A DNA stretch of 64,000 nucleotides from Paenibacillus sp. sptzw28 (GCF_019550795.1 NZ_CP080545.1:4684001-4748000); one strand, 5' to 3'; counted from the first letter of the stretch, positions 43,348 through 53,652 are shown. Notes: generated from the sequence alone by a model not told the origin. Translations and numbers: made by a program.

Positions 43348-44877
43348 ATGACTGAACAACGCATCGGCATCATCGATATCGGCTCGAACTCCGTCCGCCT
43401 TGTCGTTTATGAACGGACGGCTGGAGGGGCTCACCGGGTCATCGACGGCAGCAAACGGTCTGCCCGCCTGAGTGAGCAGGTAGACGATAACGGAGCCCTG
43501 CCGGATAAAACGATCGACGATCTGGTCGATATGCTCAATCACTTCCGGCTGATTTGCGCTCACCACCATACCGGATTGATCCGGGCGGTGGCTACGGCAG
43601 CTATCAGAAACGCTACTAATCTCAAGCATGTTTTGTACCGGCTGGAGGCTGAAACCGGCATGCTGATCGAGGTCATTACAGGCGAAGAAGAAGCCGGATA
43701 CGGTTACCTCGGCATGATTAACTCCATGGATGTGGGCAGCGGCTTCTTGATCGATATCGGAGGAGGCAGCACCGAGGTTTCGATTTTTAAAGACCGCACA
43801 CTCGTCCAAGCCGTATCCTTCCCGTTCGGATGCGTCAGTTTGACCCGCAGATTCGGATCCAAGGGAATGCTCACCGATGAGCAGCTAAGGGCTCTCGAGC
43901 AGTTCGTTGAGGAATCCGCCAGCCGCGAGCCTTGGCTTAAGTGGTCGCCGGGAATGCCGCTTATCGGCGTTGGGGGCACTATCCGGGCACTGGGCAAAGT
44001 GCATCAGGCTTTAGCCAAGTATCCGTTTGACAGCTTCCATAATTATTCCATGTCAGGTCAATCGGTGGACGATCTATTCGATCTGCTCCGCAAGCAGCCG
44101 CTCAATAAGCGCAATAATATACCGGGCTTATCCAAGGACAGGACGGATATTATCGTTCCCGGCGTTGCCATTTTGCGTACGCTTTACAGAATAATGCGTG
44201 CCTCGCATTATACGGTCTGCGGCTCAGGTCTTCGCGACGGGCTGTTCTTCGCGACGCGCTTCCCGGACCGTCCCCGGCTGGACGATGTGCTGGGTTACAG
44301 CGTAAATAACCTTGCGGCGCTGCATCCCGAAGCTCCGCAGCAGCATATGGCCCAGGTCAACCGGGCCGCTCTGCAGCTCTTTGACGAGCTGCAGCTGCAG
44401 CATCCGTTCCCGGAACGCGCCCGACTATGGATCGATACGGCATCCACTTTATACAGAATCGGGGCCAGCATCGACTATTACGACTATACTAAGCATACTT
44501 TTTACTTGATGGTCAATTCACATATAAACGGATTATCCCACCGTGAAACGCTGCTGTGCGCGGCGATCGCTTCCTATAAAAATAAAAATCGCGTACGACA
44601 GCAGGCAGCCGCTTATAAACCGATGTTGAGTGATGACGACATTACGCTGATCTGCAGGCTGGGAGCGCTGCTTCAGCTCGCCGTTGCGCTGGACCGAAGC
44701 GAAACCCAGGCGATTGGCCGCCTCACCGTCGAGTATACCGAGAACAAGCTTAATTTGCGGGCTTTAAGGGCCGACGGCACGCTAGCGGTCGAGCGTAAGG
44801 AGGTAGACGCGCTGGCTAACGATTTCAAGAAACAGTGGGGATGCACTCCGGTTCTTTATCCGCCTGAATACCGGTAG
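43348..44877 (+). CDS. ppx: Exopolyphosphatase (Ppx/GppA family)
   Basis: The 509-residue enzyme belongs to the ASKHA fold: GIIDIGSNSVRLVVYE at the N-terminus, the second phosphate loop FLIDIGGGSTEVSIF and catalytic EEAGYGYLG. A C-terminal HD-like helical region (HPEAPQQHMAQVNRAAL onward) follows. It releases phosphate from polyphosphate ends, or acts on (p)ppGpp-related substrates. The ATG at 43348 has GGAGG with 6-nt spacing. Its 3' end overlaps the end of ppk by 22 nt in convergent arrangement. Confidence 0.92.
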   Translation: MTEQRIGIIDIGSNSVRLVVYERTAGGAHRVIDGSKRSARLSEQVDDNGALPDKTIDDLVDMLNHFRLICAHHHTGLIRAVATAAIRNATNLKHVLYRLEAETGMLIEVITGEEEAGYGYLGMINSMDVGSGFLIDIGGGSTEVSIFKDRTLVQAVSFPFGCVSLTRRFGSKGMLTDEQLRALEQFVEESASREPWLKWSPGMPLIGVGGTIRALGKVHQALAKYPFDSFHNYSMSGQSVDDLFDLLRKQPLNKRNNIPGLSKDRTDIIVPGVAILRTLYRIMRASHYTVCGSGLRDGLFFATRFPDRPRLDDVLGYSVNNLAALHPEAPQQHMAQVNRAALQLFDELQLQHPFPERARLWIDTASTLYRIGASIDYYDYTKHTFYLMVNSHINGLSHRETLLCAAIASYKNKNRVRQQAAAYKPMLSDDDITLICRLGALLQLAVALDRSETQAIGRLTVEYTENKLNLRALRADGTLAVERKEVDALANDFKKQWGCTPVLYPPEYR

Positions 44878-46931
44878 GTTTTCCAATTGGAAATATTTCT
44901 GGCTTCAAACTGGCTCCGCATCGGCGGCAGCTCGTTTCGTACAGGCTCGTAGACACCGCCGGGCAGAAGCTCGCGGGACTTGATGTTGTCCTCAAGATTG
45001 AGCCTTAGAATGTTCATAAGTATCTTTCGGAGTCTGACGTCGAATACCGGACACATAAGCTCGATCCGCCGAGTCAAATTTCTTGTCATCCAATCGGCGC
45101 TGGACAAATATACTTCTTCATCGCCGCCATTATGGAAATAAACAATTCGTGAATGCTCGAGGAAACGGTCCACTATGCTGATAACCCGGATATTCTCGCT
45201 TAAACCCGGCACTCCGGGACGCAGGCAGCATACCCCGCGTACGATCAGCTCGATCTTAACGCCCGATTGCGATGCCTCGTACAGTTTATCGATCATTTCC
45301 TGGTTTGATAAGCTGTTCATTTTTGCGATGATTTTGGCCGGCTTTCCCTCGGAGGCGTGTTCTTTCTCCCGCTCGATCAAACTGAACAGCTTTTGCTTCA
45401 AATCGGTGGGAGCGACGCCGAACGCCTTCCAATCATACGGCGAGGAATAACCGGTTACCTCATTGAAAAGCGCCGAGGCGTCCGCCCCGATGACAGGATG
45501 GGACGTGAACAACCCGATATCCGTGTACAGCTTTGCCGTGTTCCCGTTGTAATTGCCTGTGCCGACATGAACGTATCGGCGGAGCATCTGCTGCTCGCGG
45601 CGGACGACAAGTGTGATTTTCGCATGCGTCTTGAGTCCGACCAGGCCATACACGACGTGACAGCCGGCTTTCTCAAGCTGGCGTGCCCAAGCGATGTTGC
45701 GCTCTTCGTCAAAACGGGCCTTCAGTTCGACAACGACCGTTACCTGTTTACCGGCCTCTGCCGCCTTCGCGAGCGCCTGCACGAGTTCTGATTGACCGCT
45801 AACGCGGTAAAGCGTCATCTTGATCGCCAGCACGTCCGGATCATGCGCCGATTCCGTTACAAAATCATTGACGGAATCGAATGACTCATACGGGTGATAA
45901 ACCAGGACATCGCGTTCGCGAAGGAGTGCGAACAGGTCGTCTTCTTCCTCGAATTCCAGAGGATAGACAGGTTCCATCCGCTCGAACCGCAGCGATTCAT
46001 AACCCTGCAGAGTACCTGTAAAGCGCATTAAAAAGCTTAAGTCGAGCGGGCCGTCGATCTCGATCATATTATCGCCCTGCTCCAATTCCTCTTTAAGCAT
46101 TTGAAGCGCATAGGGATGCATGCCTTTACCGTATTCCAGCCGGACCGGCAATCCCCACCTGCGGCGGCGGATCTCTTTCTCGATCTCTTCTAGCAGATCT
46201 TCGGCACCTTCTTCGTTCAAGGTCAAATCCGCGTTGCGCGTCAAACGAAACGGATGGACGGCGATCGTCGTATAACCGTAGAACAGTGTATTGATATGAC
46301 GCTCAATCAGCTCTTCAAGCAGTACAAATTCGTTTTTTTTGCTGTTCGTCCGGCCGGGTACGGATACGAATCGCTGTAATATCGAAGGCACCTGTACGAT
46401 AGCGAAAAAAGGTTCTTCTTCCGGCGGCATATTCTCCCGGCCCAGCAGAACGGCAAGATAGATTTCCTTCGTGTGCAATAACGGGAACGGCCTGCTTTGA
46501 TCCACCGCCATCGGAGTAAGTACCGGAAATACGATTTCATGAAAATACTCATCGACGGCCTTCTCTTGCGAAGCGCTCAGCTCATCGAGCGAACGAAAGG
46601 CAATGCCTTCTTTGGCAAGACCGCGAAGCACCTCCCGGTATGTCCGATATTGATCCGTGACCATTTGCGCCGTACGCTTCATAAGACGTCTCCACAAGCC
46701 GGCGGGAGTGTACCCGGTAAAATCCATTTTTGTATAGCCTGCTTTGATTTGATCCTGTATGCCCGCCACACGAACACTCATAAACTCGTCCAGGTTGCTG
46801 GATACGATAGCGAGAAACTTGGCCCGCTCCAGGAGCGGATTATCCGGATCCTGCGCCTCTTCGAGCACTCTGCGGTTAAATTCGATCCAGCTTAAATCGC
46901 GGTTGACGTACCGGGACATATGCTTGTTCAT
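44856..46931 (-). CDS. ppk: Polyphosphate kinase (PPK1)
   Basis: The 691-residue enzyme polymerises the gamma phosphate of ATP into polyphosphate. It has the typical N-terminus YVNRDLSWIEFNRRVLEEA, LRRYVHVGTGNYNGNTAKLY with the phospholipase-D-like fold and active-site His region LVGLKTHAKITLVVRRE, and SRIVYFHNGGDEEVYLSSADW near the end. AGGAGG lies about 8 nt before the ATG. Its convergent neighbour is ppx, so synthesis and breakdown genes meet tail to tail. Confidence 0.95.
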   Translation of the reverse strand: MNKHMSRYVNRDLSWIEFNRRVLEEAQDPDNPLLERAKFLAIVSSNLDEFMSVRVAGIQDQIKAGYTKMDFTGYTPAGLWRRLMKRTAQMVTDQYRTYREVLRGLAKEGIAFRSLDELSASQEKAVDEYFHEIVFPVLTPMAVDQSRPFPLLHTKEIYLAVLLGRENMPPEEEPFFAIVQVPSILQRFVSVPGRTNSKKNEFVLLEELIERHINTLFYGYTTIAVHPFRLTRNADLTLNEEGAEDLLEEIEKEIRRRRWGLPVRLEYGKGMHPYALQMLKEELEQGDNMIEIDGPLDLSFLMRFTGTLQGYESLRFERMEPVYPLEFEEEDDLFALLRERDVLVYHPYESFDSVNDFVTESAHDPDVLAIKMTLYRVSGQSELVQALAKAAEAGKQVTVVVELKARFDEERNIAWARQLEKAGCHVVYGLVGLKTHAKITLVVRREQQMLRRYVHVGTGNYNGNTAKLYTDIGLFTSHPVIGADASALFNEVTGYSSPYDWKAFGVAPTDLKQKLFSLIEREKEHASEGKPAKIIAKMNSLSNQEMIDKLYEASQSGVKIELIVRGVCCLRPGVPGLSENIRVISIVDRFLEHSRIVYFHNGGDEEVYLSSADWMTRNLTRRIELMCPVFDVRLRKILMNILRLNLEDNIKSRELLPGGVYEPVRNELPPMRSQFEARNISNWKTYRYSGG

Positions 46932-47095
46932 TGCGCAATCCTCCTGTTAAAAGAACACGGTTGTCCCCATTATGCGGCATTTCTATTAGTTAAATGTTAA
47001 TGGATTGTAAATGGCACGTAAAGATACGGCTCGTTACTGTGTATTGTTGGTAAACAAAAGTTGTCATGATACAATAACGAACAGGAGGGATGTAC

Positions 47096-48229
47096 ATGGA
47101 TCGTGCGATTTGGAGACGAATCGGACGCGCTCTGATCGTGTTTCTCGGCATTATCTCGCTCATACTCGCCATTATTTATCTGACGCCGCTCGTCTATCCG
47201 TTCATTATCGGATGGGTGCTCGCTTACGCAATCAATCCCATTGTGAATGGAATGAATCGAAAATTGAAGGTCCCCCGCTGGCTCGGCGTTGCTATCACCC
47301 TTCTTTTATTCGTGGTCTCCATGCTTACGATCGTCTCAGCGCTCGTTACCCGCATCGTCGTGGAAATTATCCATCTTTCCAAGTCGCTCGATTCTACGAT
47401 CGTCTGGTGGCGAGATCAGTTCGAGCGGATTATCGCATCCCCTGAAATTCAAGGCTTCATAGAGAAACTCAACGCCTTTTACCAGAACAACCCGAATTAT
47501 CAGCTGACAATCAATACCCGCATCTCGGACACAGCCAATATGCTGGCCAAAACAAGTTCAAATATTATCAACGATTTCTTGATCGGCATCGTCAATTTAA
47601 TTTCCTCGCTGCCCAATATGGCGACAATAACCCTCGTGGTTCTGCTTGCCGCCTTCTTTATCGGAAAGGACTGGTACCGCCATGTCGATAAAATGGGCGA
47701 GTGGATTCCTACCGGAATCCGCAAGACGACAACCGTAGTCTGGAATGACCTCCTCAAAGCGTTATTCGGATATCTTCGCGCTCAATTTATAATGATATCG
47801 ATAACGATGGTCGTCGTTACGATTGGGCTGCTTATTCTCGGCGTCAATTATGCGATTACGATCGGGATGCTTATCGGACTAGTGGATCTGCTGCCTTACC
47901 TTGGCGTCGGAGCGGCGATGATTCCATGGATAGCCTACACCTTCATATACGGAGATCTGTCGCTCGGCATTGGTTTGTCGGTGCTGTATGGTGTGATTCT
48001 TGTCGTTCGTTCCATGCTTGAGCCCAAAGTACTGGCCAGCAGCGTCGGCCTCGCTCCACTGCCAACGCTTATTGCGATGTTCGTGGGTCTCAAGCTATTT
48101 GGCGTACTAGGGCTAATTATCGGGCCGGTTTCGCTAGTTATTTTATCCACGATTCATCGAGCAAATGTGTTCAGGGATCTGTACTGGTATGTGGTGAGAG
48201 GGGCTAAAGCGCCCCCTAAATCCCCCTGA
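47096..48229 (+). CDS. ytvI: Sporulation integral membrane protein, AI-2E/UPF0118 family
   Basis: The 377-residue membrane protein has about eight helices, starting at ALIVFLGIISLILAIIYLTP. It has the YtvI/AI-2E transporter features PFIIGWVLAYAINPIV, LAAFFIGKDWYRH, IGLVDLLPYLGVGAAMIPW and EPKVLASSVGLAPLPTLIAMF. In B. subtilis YtvI is tied to sporulation. The start is ATG 47096, where AGGAGG lies 6 nt upstream; an ATG at 47090 would abut it. The last residues GAKAPPKSP are encoded by the C-rich dispersed repeat that begins at 48210, so the C-terminus is probably not native. Confidence 0.9.
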   Translation: MDRAIWRRIGRALIVFLGIISLILAIIYLTPLVYPFIIGWVLAYAINPIVNGMNRKLKVPRWLGVAITLLLFVVSMLTIVSALVTRIVVEIIHLSKSLDSTIVWWRDQFERIIASPEIQGFIEKLNAFYQNNPNYQLTINTRISDTANMLAKTSSNIINDFLIGIVNLISSLPNMATITLVVLLAAFFIGKDWYRHVDKMGEWIPTGIRKTTTVVWNDLLKALFGYLRAQFIMISITMVVVTIGLLILGVNYAITIGMLIGLVDLLPYLGVGAAMIPWIAYTFIYGDLSLGIGLSVLYGVILVVRSMLEPKVLASSVGLAPLPTLIAMFVGLKLFGVLGLIIGPVSLVILSTIHRANVFRDLYWYVVRGAKAPPKSP

Positions 48230-48293
48230 GGGAGTTCGCCCCCTAAATCCCCCGCTGGGGGACCCCGAGGGATCCCTCCCTCTGGACACCCGG
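48210..48293 (+). repeat. C-rich dispersed repeat, second copy
   Basis: It contains CCCCCTAAATCCCCCTGAG, a further CCCCCTAAATCCCCC, and GGGGGACCCCGAGGG with CCCTCTGGACACCCG. These blocks match the repeat at 40381-40506 in inverse orientation. It begins inside ytvI and provides its stop codon. The following stretch to fxsA (48294-48440) holds two small perfect hairpins (48355-48367 and 48394-48411) and no gene. Confidence 0.8.
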
Positions 48294-48440
48294 ATATTTG
48301 GCGGGGGACTTATTGCGGGGCTCCTTTGTATCTGCGTGCTGTTTACACGTTTTCGTCCCTTCGGGACACACTTTTACTTTTTCCGCTCCAAAGCTTTATG
48401 GACCCATAAAGAGGAAGATCCGGCTTGGCGACTCATTCCA

Positions 48441-48833
48441 TTATTTCCTGCGGATGGTCAGGGAGCCGTTGCGCAGCTTGCGTTCGAGCCATTTCAGCAT
48501 CATTGTCCTGTAGAACGGGCGGGTTAGCGGGAACAGCAGAGTTATCCCGACGATATCGGTGAAGAATCCCGGCATGAGCAGCAGCAGCCCGCCTATCAGC
48601 ACGCATAAGCCGTTGAGCATCGCATGTCCGGGCGGTTCTCCCTTTTGCATTTGGGTCTGGACGTCAACCAGAGCCTTGCGTCCCTCCATTCTGGCCAATT
48701 GAGCGCCTGCGAAGCCCGTCAGAAGGATTAGGCCGAAGGTTGCCCAGCCTCCTATCATATGTCCTACCTGGATGATGCCCCACATTTCGATAGCCGGAAT
48801 GATGATTATAGCCGCTATCAGCCATTTTAGCAT
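48441..48833 (-). CDS. fxsA: FxsA family membrane protein
   Basis: The 130-residue protein has two to four helices and the FxsA pattern: IPAIEMWGIIQVGHMIGGWATFG, FAGAQLARMEGRKAL, and GGLLLLMPGFFTDIVG. The family was first linked to phage exclusion relief in E. coli; its cellular role is unclear. A GGGGGT site lies about 8 nt before the ATG. In Bacillus the homologue lies next to ytvI and pyk as here, although the strands differ. Confidence 0.9.
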   Translation of the reverse strand: MLKWLIAAIIIIPAIEMWGIIQVGHMIGGWATFGLILLTGFAGAQLARMEGRKALVDVQTQMQKGEPPGHAMLNGLCVLIGGLLLLMPGFFTDIVGITLLFPLTRPFYRTMMLKWLERKLRNGSLTIRRK

Positions 48834-48860
48834 GCCATGTACCCCCTTTATTATCGCGCA

Positions 48861-49340
48861 TTAGCGCGCTGCCGCTTTTAATCTCTCATAGAGCTCCGGT
48901 ATTGCCTTGTCCAGCCTCGAGGGCCTCCACTCGGCATTAACCCATACATGCCGCGTTCCGCCCTTTACAAGCAGCTCCCCAGGCGCCTCCGCGCCGCGCC
49001 ACTCCGAAGGGACTGCTTCTTCTTCGCGAATTCTGCGCACTTCGGAACGAAAAGCCATCCGGATCGGGGAAAACTGCTCAATCGTTGTACATATAATGAG
49101 GAGGTCGTCATAGCGCGCGGGAGATAAGTAACTGCAATCGAGATCGATAACCGGCAGAAGCATCCCCCGCTTCTCTATACTTCTGTAAGACATGCCATAA
49201 TGCCTGACGAGCTCAGTCCTTCCGATTTCGAACCAGGTCAAGTAATTGCCGTGAAAGACAACCCCCATCTGATCCGTCTCCTGATACCTTACTCTCAAGG
49301 AGTGCAGGTGCCAAAGCCTGTCCGTGACTGCCTCATTCAT
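48861..49340 (-). CDS. YbgC/4HBT-type acyl-CoA thioesterase
   Basis: The 159-residue hotdog-fold enzyme has LRVRYQETDQMGVVFHGNYLTWFEIGRTEL, where the Asp in ETD is the usual catalytic residue, and RMAFRSEVRR in the C-terminal half. It hydrolyses acyl-CoA or acyl-ACP thioesters; the acyl chain is unknown. ATG 49340 with AAAGG 11 nt upstream is favoured over GTG 49349. It follows the pyk terminator on the same strand and precedes fxsA by 27 bp. Confidence 0.85.
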   Translation of the reverse strand: MNEAVTDRLWHLHSLRVRYQETDQMGVVFHGNYLTWFEIGRTELVRHYGMSYRSIEKRGMLLPVIDLDCSYLSPARYDDLLIICTTIEQFSPIRMAFRSEVRRIREEEAVPSEWRGAEAPGELLVKGGTRHVWVNAEWRPSRLDKAIPELYERLKAAAR

Positions 49341-49456
49341 CCATAACACAACCTTTATCCGTTACTGCAAAAAATGGACAAGCCAAGCTGATTCAACTTA
49401 TGTTTCGGATCGTTTGCAAACAGAAAGACAGGTAAAATTTATTCCTTCCGAGGTTG

Positions 49457-49488
49457 AACAAAAGCGACGGTGCCCGCGCACCATCGCT
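49457..49488 (-). terminator. Intrinsic terminator of pyk
   Basis: AGCGATGGTGC and GGCACCGTCGCT pair around gcg, then TTTTG follows on the minus strand. Confidence 0.85.
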
Positions 49489-49519
49489 CAATTTGTTCGC
49501 ACTATATGGAAATTACTGC

Positions 49520-51274
49520 CTACAGTACTTTTGCTTGTCCGGAGTAAATAACGCCCACTTCGGCGTAAACGGTGACTTCCATGCCGTCTTGAAGTATGTC
49601 CAAGGCGTTCTGTACGCCCAGAATAACCGGGATACCAAGGTTGATCGCAACGATCGCCGCATGGCTGGTTACTCCGCCCTGTTCGGTGATGACGGCTGCC
49701 GCTTTTTGAACCGCCGGCATATATTCCTTATCTGTCGATGTTGCAACAAGGATGGAGCCTTCCGTCGTCTTCGCGATCGCCTCTTCGGGAGTACGTGCAG
49801 TGACGATTTTACCGGTAGCGCTTTGACTGCCGATACCCTGCCCTTTAGCGAGCAGTTCGCCCACCGTATGGATTTTGATCAGGTTCGTCGATCCGGCACG
49901 CCCTACCGGCACGCCAGCCGTAATGATGACGGTGTCGCCGAGCTTAACAAGTCCGGAGTCTATACCGCCGCGAACCGCAATGTCGAACATTTCGTCGGTC
50001 GTCTCCGCAGAAACGCCTTTCACCGGAATAACGCCCCAAATAAGAGATAACCGGCGCATTACTTGCTCAACCGGCGTGACCGCAACGATCGGCGATTTCG
50101 GCCGGTACTTCGAAACCATGCGCGCGGTATAACCGCTCTCAGTCGAAGTAATGATCGCTTTGGCGTTCAAATCAAGCGCAGAGTTGGCCACAGCCTGGCT
50201 GATCGCTTCCGTGACCGTTGTCTGCTGCGCATTTGCCTGCTTTGTAAATATCTCGCGGTGTTCGAGAGCGGATTCGGCGCGCATCGCTATCCGGGACATC
50301 GTCTGCACCGATTCCACCGGATATTTGCCCGCTGCCGTCTCGCCGGAGAGCATGATCGCATCCGTGCCGTCGAAAATCGCGTTAGCGACGTCGCTTGCTT
50401 CGGCGCGTGTCGGGCGTGGATTGCGCTGCATCGAATCGAGCATTTGCGTTGCCGTAATGACTGGCTTGCCGACCCTGTTACATTTTTGAATCATGCCCTT
50501 TTGTACGAGCGGGACCTCTTCAGCCGGAATTTCGACGCCCAAGTCGCCGCGCGCAACCATCAAGCCGTCCGATACCTCAAGAATTTCATCGAGATTATCG
50601 ACGCCCTGCTGGTTCTCGATCTTGGAGATGATCTGGATGTGAGCCGCATCGTGACGCTCCAGCAGCTCACGAATTTCGAGCACATCGCTCGCTTTACGCA
50701 CGAACGAAGCCGCAATGAAGTCAACACCCTGCTCGATTCCAAAAACGATGTCGCTTGCATCCTTCTCGGTAATGCCCGGCAGCGAAATATGTACGCCAGG
50801 GACATTGACGCCCTTCTTGCTCTTGATCGGGCCGCTGTTCACGATGCGGCATTTGATTTCGGTGCCCTGCACCTCTTCCACCGTCAATCCGATCAAGCCG
50901 TCATCGATCAAAATCGTCGAACCAATGTGCACATCCGCCGGCAAGTTGGCGTAGGTCACCGGAATACGGTCACGGTCGCCGAGAATTTCTTCGGTCGTCA
51001 GTGTAATCGTTTCGCCTTGATTAAGCTCAATCGGCTCTTCCTTCAATTTGCCGAGGCGAATTTCCGGACCCTTCGTATCGAGCAGGATCGCAACGGTTTT
51101 ACCAAGCTCCTTGCATGCCTGGCGGATGTTTTTTATCCGGTTGCCGTGCTCCTCGAAATCTCCGTGGGAGAAATTGAGGCGGGCGACATTCATCCCGGCG
51201 TTTATCAGCTTCTTGGTGTTCTCCAGCGATTCGCTGGAAGGGCCTATCGTACAAACAATTTTTGTTTTACGCAT
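49520..51274 (-). CDS. pyk: Pyruvate kinase with C-terminal PEP-utilising domain
   Basis: The 584-residue enzyme converts phosphoenolpyruvate and ADP to pyruvate and ATP. It starts [14 protein letters not shown] and has the substrate and metal region [24 protein letters not shown] and [16 protein letters not shown], where Lys is catalytic. It also has [14 protein letters not shown] and the C-terminal extra domain [21 protein letters not shown], a PEP-utiliser-like module usual for Bacillaceae. The ATG spacing from GGAGG is long (about 14 nt), which may lower translation. It follows accA by 93 bp, and no pfkA lies between them. Confidence 0.96.
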   Translation of the reverse strand: MRKTKIVCTIGPSSESLENTKKLINAGMNVARLNFSHGDFEEHGNRIKNIRQACKELGKTVAILLDTKGPEIRLGKLKEEPIELNQGETITLTTEEILGDRDRIPVTYANLPADVHIGSTILIDDGLIGLTVEEVQGTEIKCRIVNSGPIKSKKGVNVPGVHISLPGITEKDASDIVFGIEQGVDFIAASFVRKASDVLEIRELLERHDAAHIQIISKIENQQGVDNLDEILEVSDGLMVARGDLGVEIPAEEVPLVQKGMIQKCNRVGKPVITATQMLDSMQRNPRPTRAEASDVANAIFDGTDAIMLSGETAAGKYPVESVQTMSRIAMRAESALEHREIFTKQANAQQTTVTEAISQAVANSALDLNAKAIITSTESGYTARMVSKYRPKSPIVAVTPVEQVMRRLSLIWGVIPVKGVSAETTDEMFDIAVRGGIDSGLVKLGDTVIITAGVPVGRAGSTNLIKIHTVGELLAKGQGIGSQSATGKIVTARTPEEAIAKTTEGSILVATSTDKEYMPAVQKAAAVITEQGGVTSHAAIVAINLGIPVILGVQNALDILQDGMEVTVYAEVGVIYSGQAKVL

Positions 51275-51367
51275 AAGTAGTTTACATACCTCCGTGAGAT
51301 GCTTTAGCTTTATTAGTGTTAAAAATGAGACGAATCTGCAACTGCGTACTCCGCCGTTAGCTTATCT

Positions 51368-52372
51368 TCACACCTGCGCAGATTCGACAATAGCAACCGG
51401 CTGATGCGGTTCTTGTTCCGGCTCGCGGAATTTGCCGATCCGCCGGAATTTCTCGTAACGGTCCGCAATAAGCTGTTCCGGCGATAGTGTCATCAGCTCC
51501 TGCAAATGACGCCAGACCGCCTCTTTTATCGATTCGGCTTGTACGGCCAAATCCCGGTGGGCGCCGCCTTGCGGTTCCGGAATGATTTCTTCGACGATTC
51601 CGAAGCCGGCCAAATCGTCCGCGGTAATTTTCATGACTGAAGCGGCTTCGTCCGCCCGAGCGGCATCCTTCCAAAGGATCGAAGCCGCTCCGTTCGGTGA
51701 AATCACGGAATAAATCGCATTTTCAAGCATGAGAACGCGATTGCCGACACCGAGAGCAAGCGCTCCCCCGCTGCCGCCTTCGCCGATGACAACACAGATG
51801 ATCGGGACTCCGAATACCGCCATTTCGCGGAGATTGCGGGCGATCGCCTCGGATTGGCCGCGCTCCTCGGCGGTGTTTCCGGGGTATGCGCCTTTCGTAT
51901 CGATAAACGTCACGATCGGGCGCCGGAATTTGTCCGCCTGCTGCATAAGCCGCAGCGCTTTGCGAAATCCTTCCGGGTGCGGGCTCCCGAAGAATCGGGC
52001 AATATTGTCTTTGGTATCCTTGCCCCGCTGATGGCCGATGACGGTGACCGGGATACCGTTCAGCTTCGCAAGGCCGCCGACTACGGCAAGATCGTCCGCA
52101 AACAGCCTGTCACCGTGAAGCTCAATAAAATCGGTAAATATCGTTTGAATGAAATCGAGCGATGTCGGCCGCTGATGATGGCGGGCGAGGTGCATCTTCT
52201 GCGCAGGCGACAGTTCGCTGTAAAGGTCCTGCTGAAGCTTGGCGCACCGTTCCTCCAAACGCGAGATCTCGTCGGTGAAATCGATCCCCGAATCCTGACC
52301 CAATTTCTTCAGTTCGTCTATCTTCTTGCGCAGCTCGCTGAGCGGCTTCTCAAATGGCAGCTCACCCGCCAT
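51368..52372 (-). CDS. accA: Acetyl-CoA carboxylase carboxyltransferase, alpha subunit
   Basis: The 334-residue subunit forms the alpha2beta2 carboxyltransferase that makes malonyl-CoA. It shows [81 protein letters not shown] and [19 protein letters not shown]. The ATG lies inside the end of accD (11-nt overlap) with GGGGGAT 9 nt upstream, so the two subunits are made in step. Standard length. Confidence 0.96.
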   Translation of the reverse strand: MAGELPFEKPLSELRKKIDELKKLGQDSGIDFTDEISRLEERCAKLQQDLYSELSPAQKMHLARHHQRPTSLDFIQTIFTDFIELHGDRLFADDLAVVGGLAKLNGIPVTVIGHQRGKDTKDNIARFFGSPHPEGFRKALRLMQQADKFRRPIVTFIDTKGAYPGNTAEERGQSEAIARNLREMAVFGVPIICVVIGEGGSGGALALGVGNRVLMLENAIYSVISPNGAASILWKDAARADEAASVMKITADDLAGFGIVEEIIPEPQGGAHRDLAVQAESIKEAVWRHLQELMTLSPEQLIADRYEKFRRIGKFREPEQEPHQPVAIVESAQV

Positions 52373-53234
52373 GGGCGTTATCCCCCTTTACCGAATGCAT
52401 ATCGAGCAGCTTTGTCAACGTCGATTTCATATCCTTGCGGTGTACGACTTTGTCGAGCTGCCCATGCTGCAGGTTAAATTCAGCCGTCTGGAAATTATCC
52501 GGAAGCTTCTGGCGGATCGTTTGCTCGATCACGACCCGGCCGGCAAAGCCGACAAGAGCCTTGGGTTCGGCCAGATTAAAATCGCCGAGCATTGCAAAGC
52601 TCGCCGAAACTCCGCCGGTAGTCGGATCGGTCATGACCGAAATGTACAGACCACCGTCGCCCTGGAATTTCGCCAGCGCCGCGCTCGTCTTCGCCATCTG
52701 CATAAGGCTGAGGATGCTTTCCTGCATCCGGGCTCCGCTGGACGTCGAGAAAATGATGAGCGGCAGTTTTTTCTCATGGGCTTGTTCGATCGCACGCGTA
52801 ATTTTCTCTCCGACCACCGACCCCATGCTTCCTGCGAAGAAATCAAAGCTCATGGCAGCGAAGACGACGGGAAAGCCGCCGATTGTTCCTTCTCCGGTGA
52901 CCACCGCATCGCTCATGCCGGTATTTTTCTTCTGCGCTTCAAGCTTGTCCGCATAGCCGGGAAAATCGAGCGGATCTTCAGATTCGAGCTCGGCGTCGTA
53001 CTCGGCCAATCGCCCTTCATCAAGCGTAATCGCAATCCGTTCCCAAGCGTTCAACCGGAAATGGTGGCCGCAGCTTTGGCAAACCTTCAAGTTTTTCTCC
53101 ATTTCCTTACTGAATTGAATGTTGTTGCATTTCGGGCATTTCGACATCAAGCCTTCGGGAATATCGGGTTTCGTCCGCGGCTGCCCGGAGGGAATCGTCG
53201 CATATTTTTTCTTATGAAATAAGTCCTTGAACAC
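52362..53234 (-). CDS. accD: Acetyl-CoA carboxylase carboxyltransferase, beta subunit
   Basis: The 290-residue beta subunit has an N-terminal zinc ribbon (Cys33, Cys36, Cys52, Cys55) and a crotonase-type core: [39 protein letters not shown] and [16 protein letters not shown]. It works with AccA and a biotinylated carrier in fatty-acid synthesis. It starts with GTG behind AGAGGTG, followed after 8 residues by the basic stretch HKKKYA. It lies 34 bp after a 64-aa ORF. Confidence 0.95.
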   Translation of the reverse strand: MFKDLFHKKKYATIPSGQPRTKPDIPEGLMSKCPKCNNIQFSKEMEKNLKVCQSCGHHFRLNAWERIAITLDEGRLAEYDAELESEDPLDFPGYADKLEAQKKNTGMSDAVVTGEGTIGGFPVVFAAMSFDFFAGSMGSVVGEKITRAIEQAHEKKLPLIIFSTSSGARMQESILSLMQMAKTSAALAKFQGDGGLYISVMTDPTTGGVSASFAMLGDFNLAEPKALVGFAGRVVIEQTIRQKLPDNFQTAEFNLQHGQLDKVVHRKDMKSTLTKLLDMHSVKGDNAHGG

Positions 53235-53268
53235 AAATCACACCTCTTTGGGGGCGCAGTAGTTTGTT

Positions 53269-53463
53269 TTATCGTTGCGAGTTCAAAATGTTGTTGAGCA
53301 CTTCCTGCACTTCTTCCAGTTCACCGGAAGGAACCAGTATTTCGTATTGTTGTTTGGAAACGTTAATCGCTCGAATCTTTACGAGAAACCCTTCCTGCGT
53401 CAGCCGGTTTTTGATGCTCTCCGCAATTTTTGCCGTAGGCGCGATATAAATAACCGTCCACAT
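53269..53463 (-). CDS. Small conserved protein (DUF2007-like), 64 aa
   Basis: The protein reads MWTVIYIAPTAKIAESIKNR, with a beta-alpha-beta-like pattern ending EVQEVLNNIL. The order resembles the DUF2007 putative signal-transducing domain, and similar short proteins beside accD are often misannotated as glutamate decarboxylase in this family of bacteria. I would not assign an enzyme. AGGAGG lies 7 nt before the ATG. It precedes accD by 34 bp and is likely co-transcribed. Confidence 0.75.
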   Translation of the reverse strand: MWTVIYIAPTAKIAESIKNRLTQEGFLVKIRAINVSKQQYEILVPSGELEEVQEVLNNILNSQR

Positions 53464-53515
53464 GAAGGAACCTCCTGAGCCTTTGATAAAAAATTATTAT
53501 CGACAGACATGGCGC

Positions 53516-53652
53516 ATAAGGATAAGAAAGGATGGCTCTTTCGCACCCTTTCGCTTTCTTATCTTTATCCGCCTGATACGCGTGCGCATGCGCGTCTTTC
53601 GCAAAAGTAAACCACGTCATCCGGGCATATGATGTCATAATGATATCATATG
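53516..53652. repeat. Intergenic hairpin and CATATGAT dyad between the 64-aa ORF and the PgpA gene
   Basis: A 15-bp stem with one G-T pair (53516-53530 with 53554-53568) is followed by CATATGAT (53626-53633) and its complement ATCATATG (53645-53652). The first may end the PgpA transcript although no T-run follows; the second could be an operator or promoter-region dyad for the accDA transcript. Confidence 0.5.
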
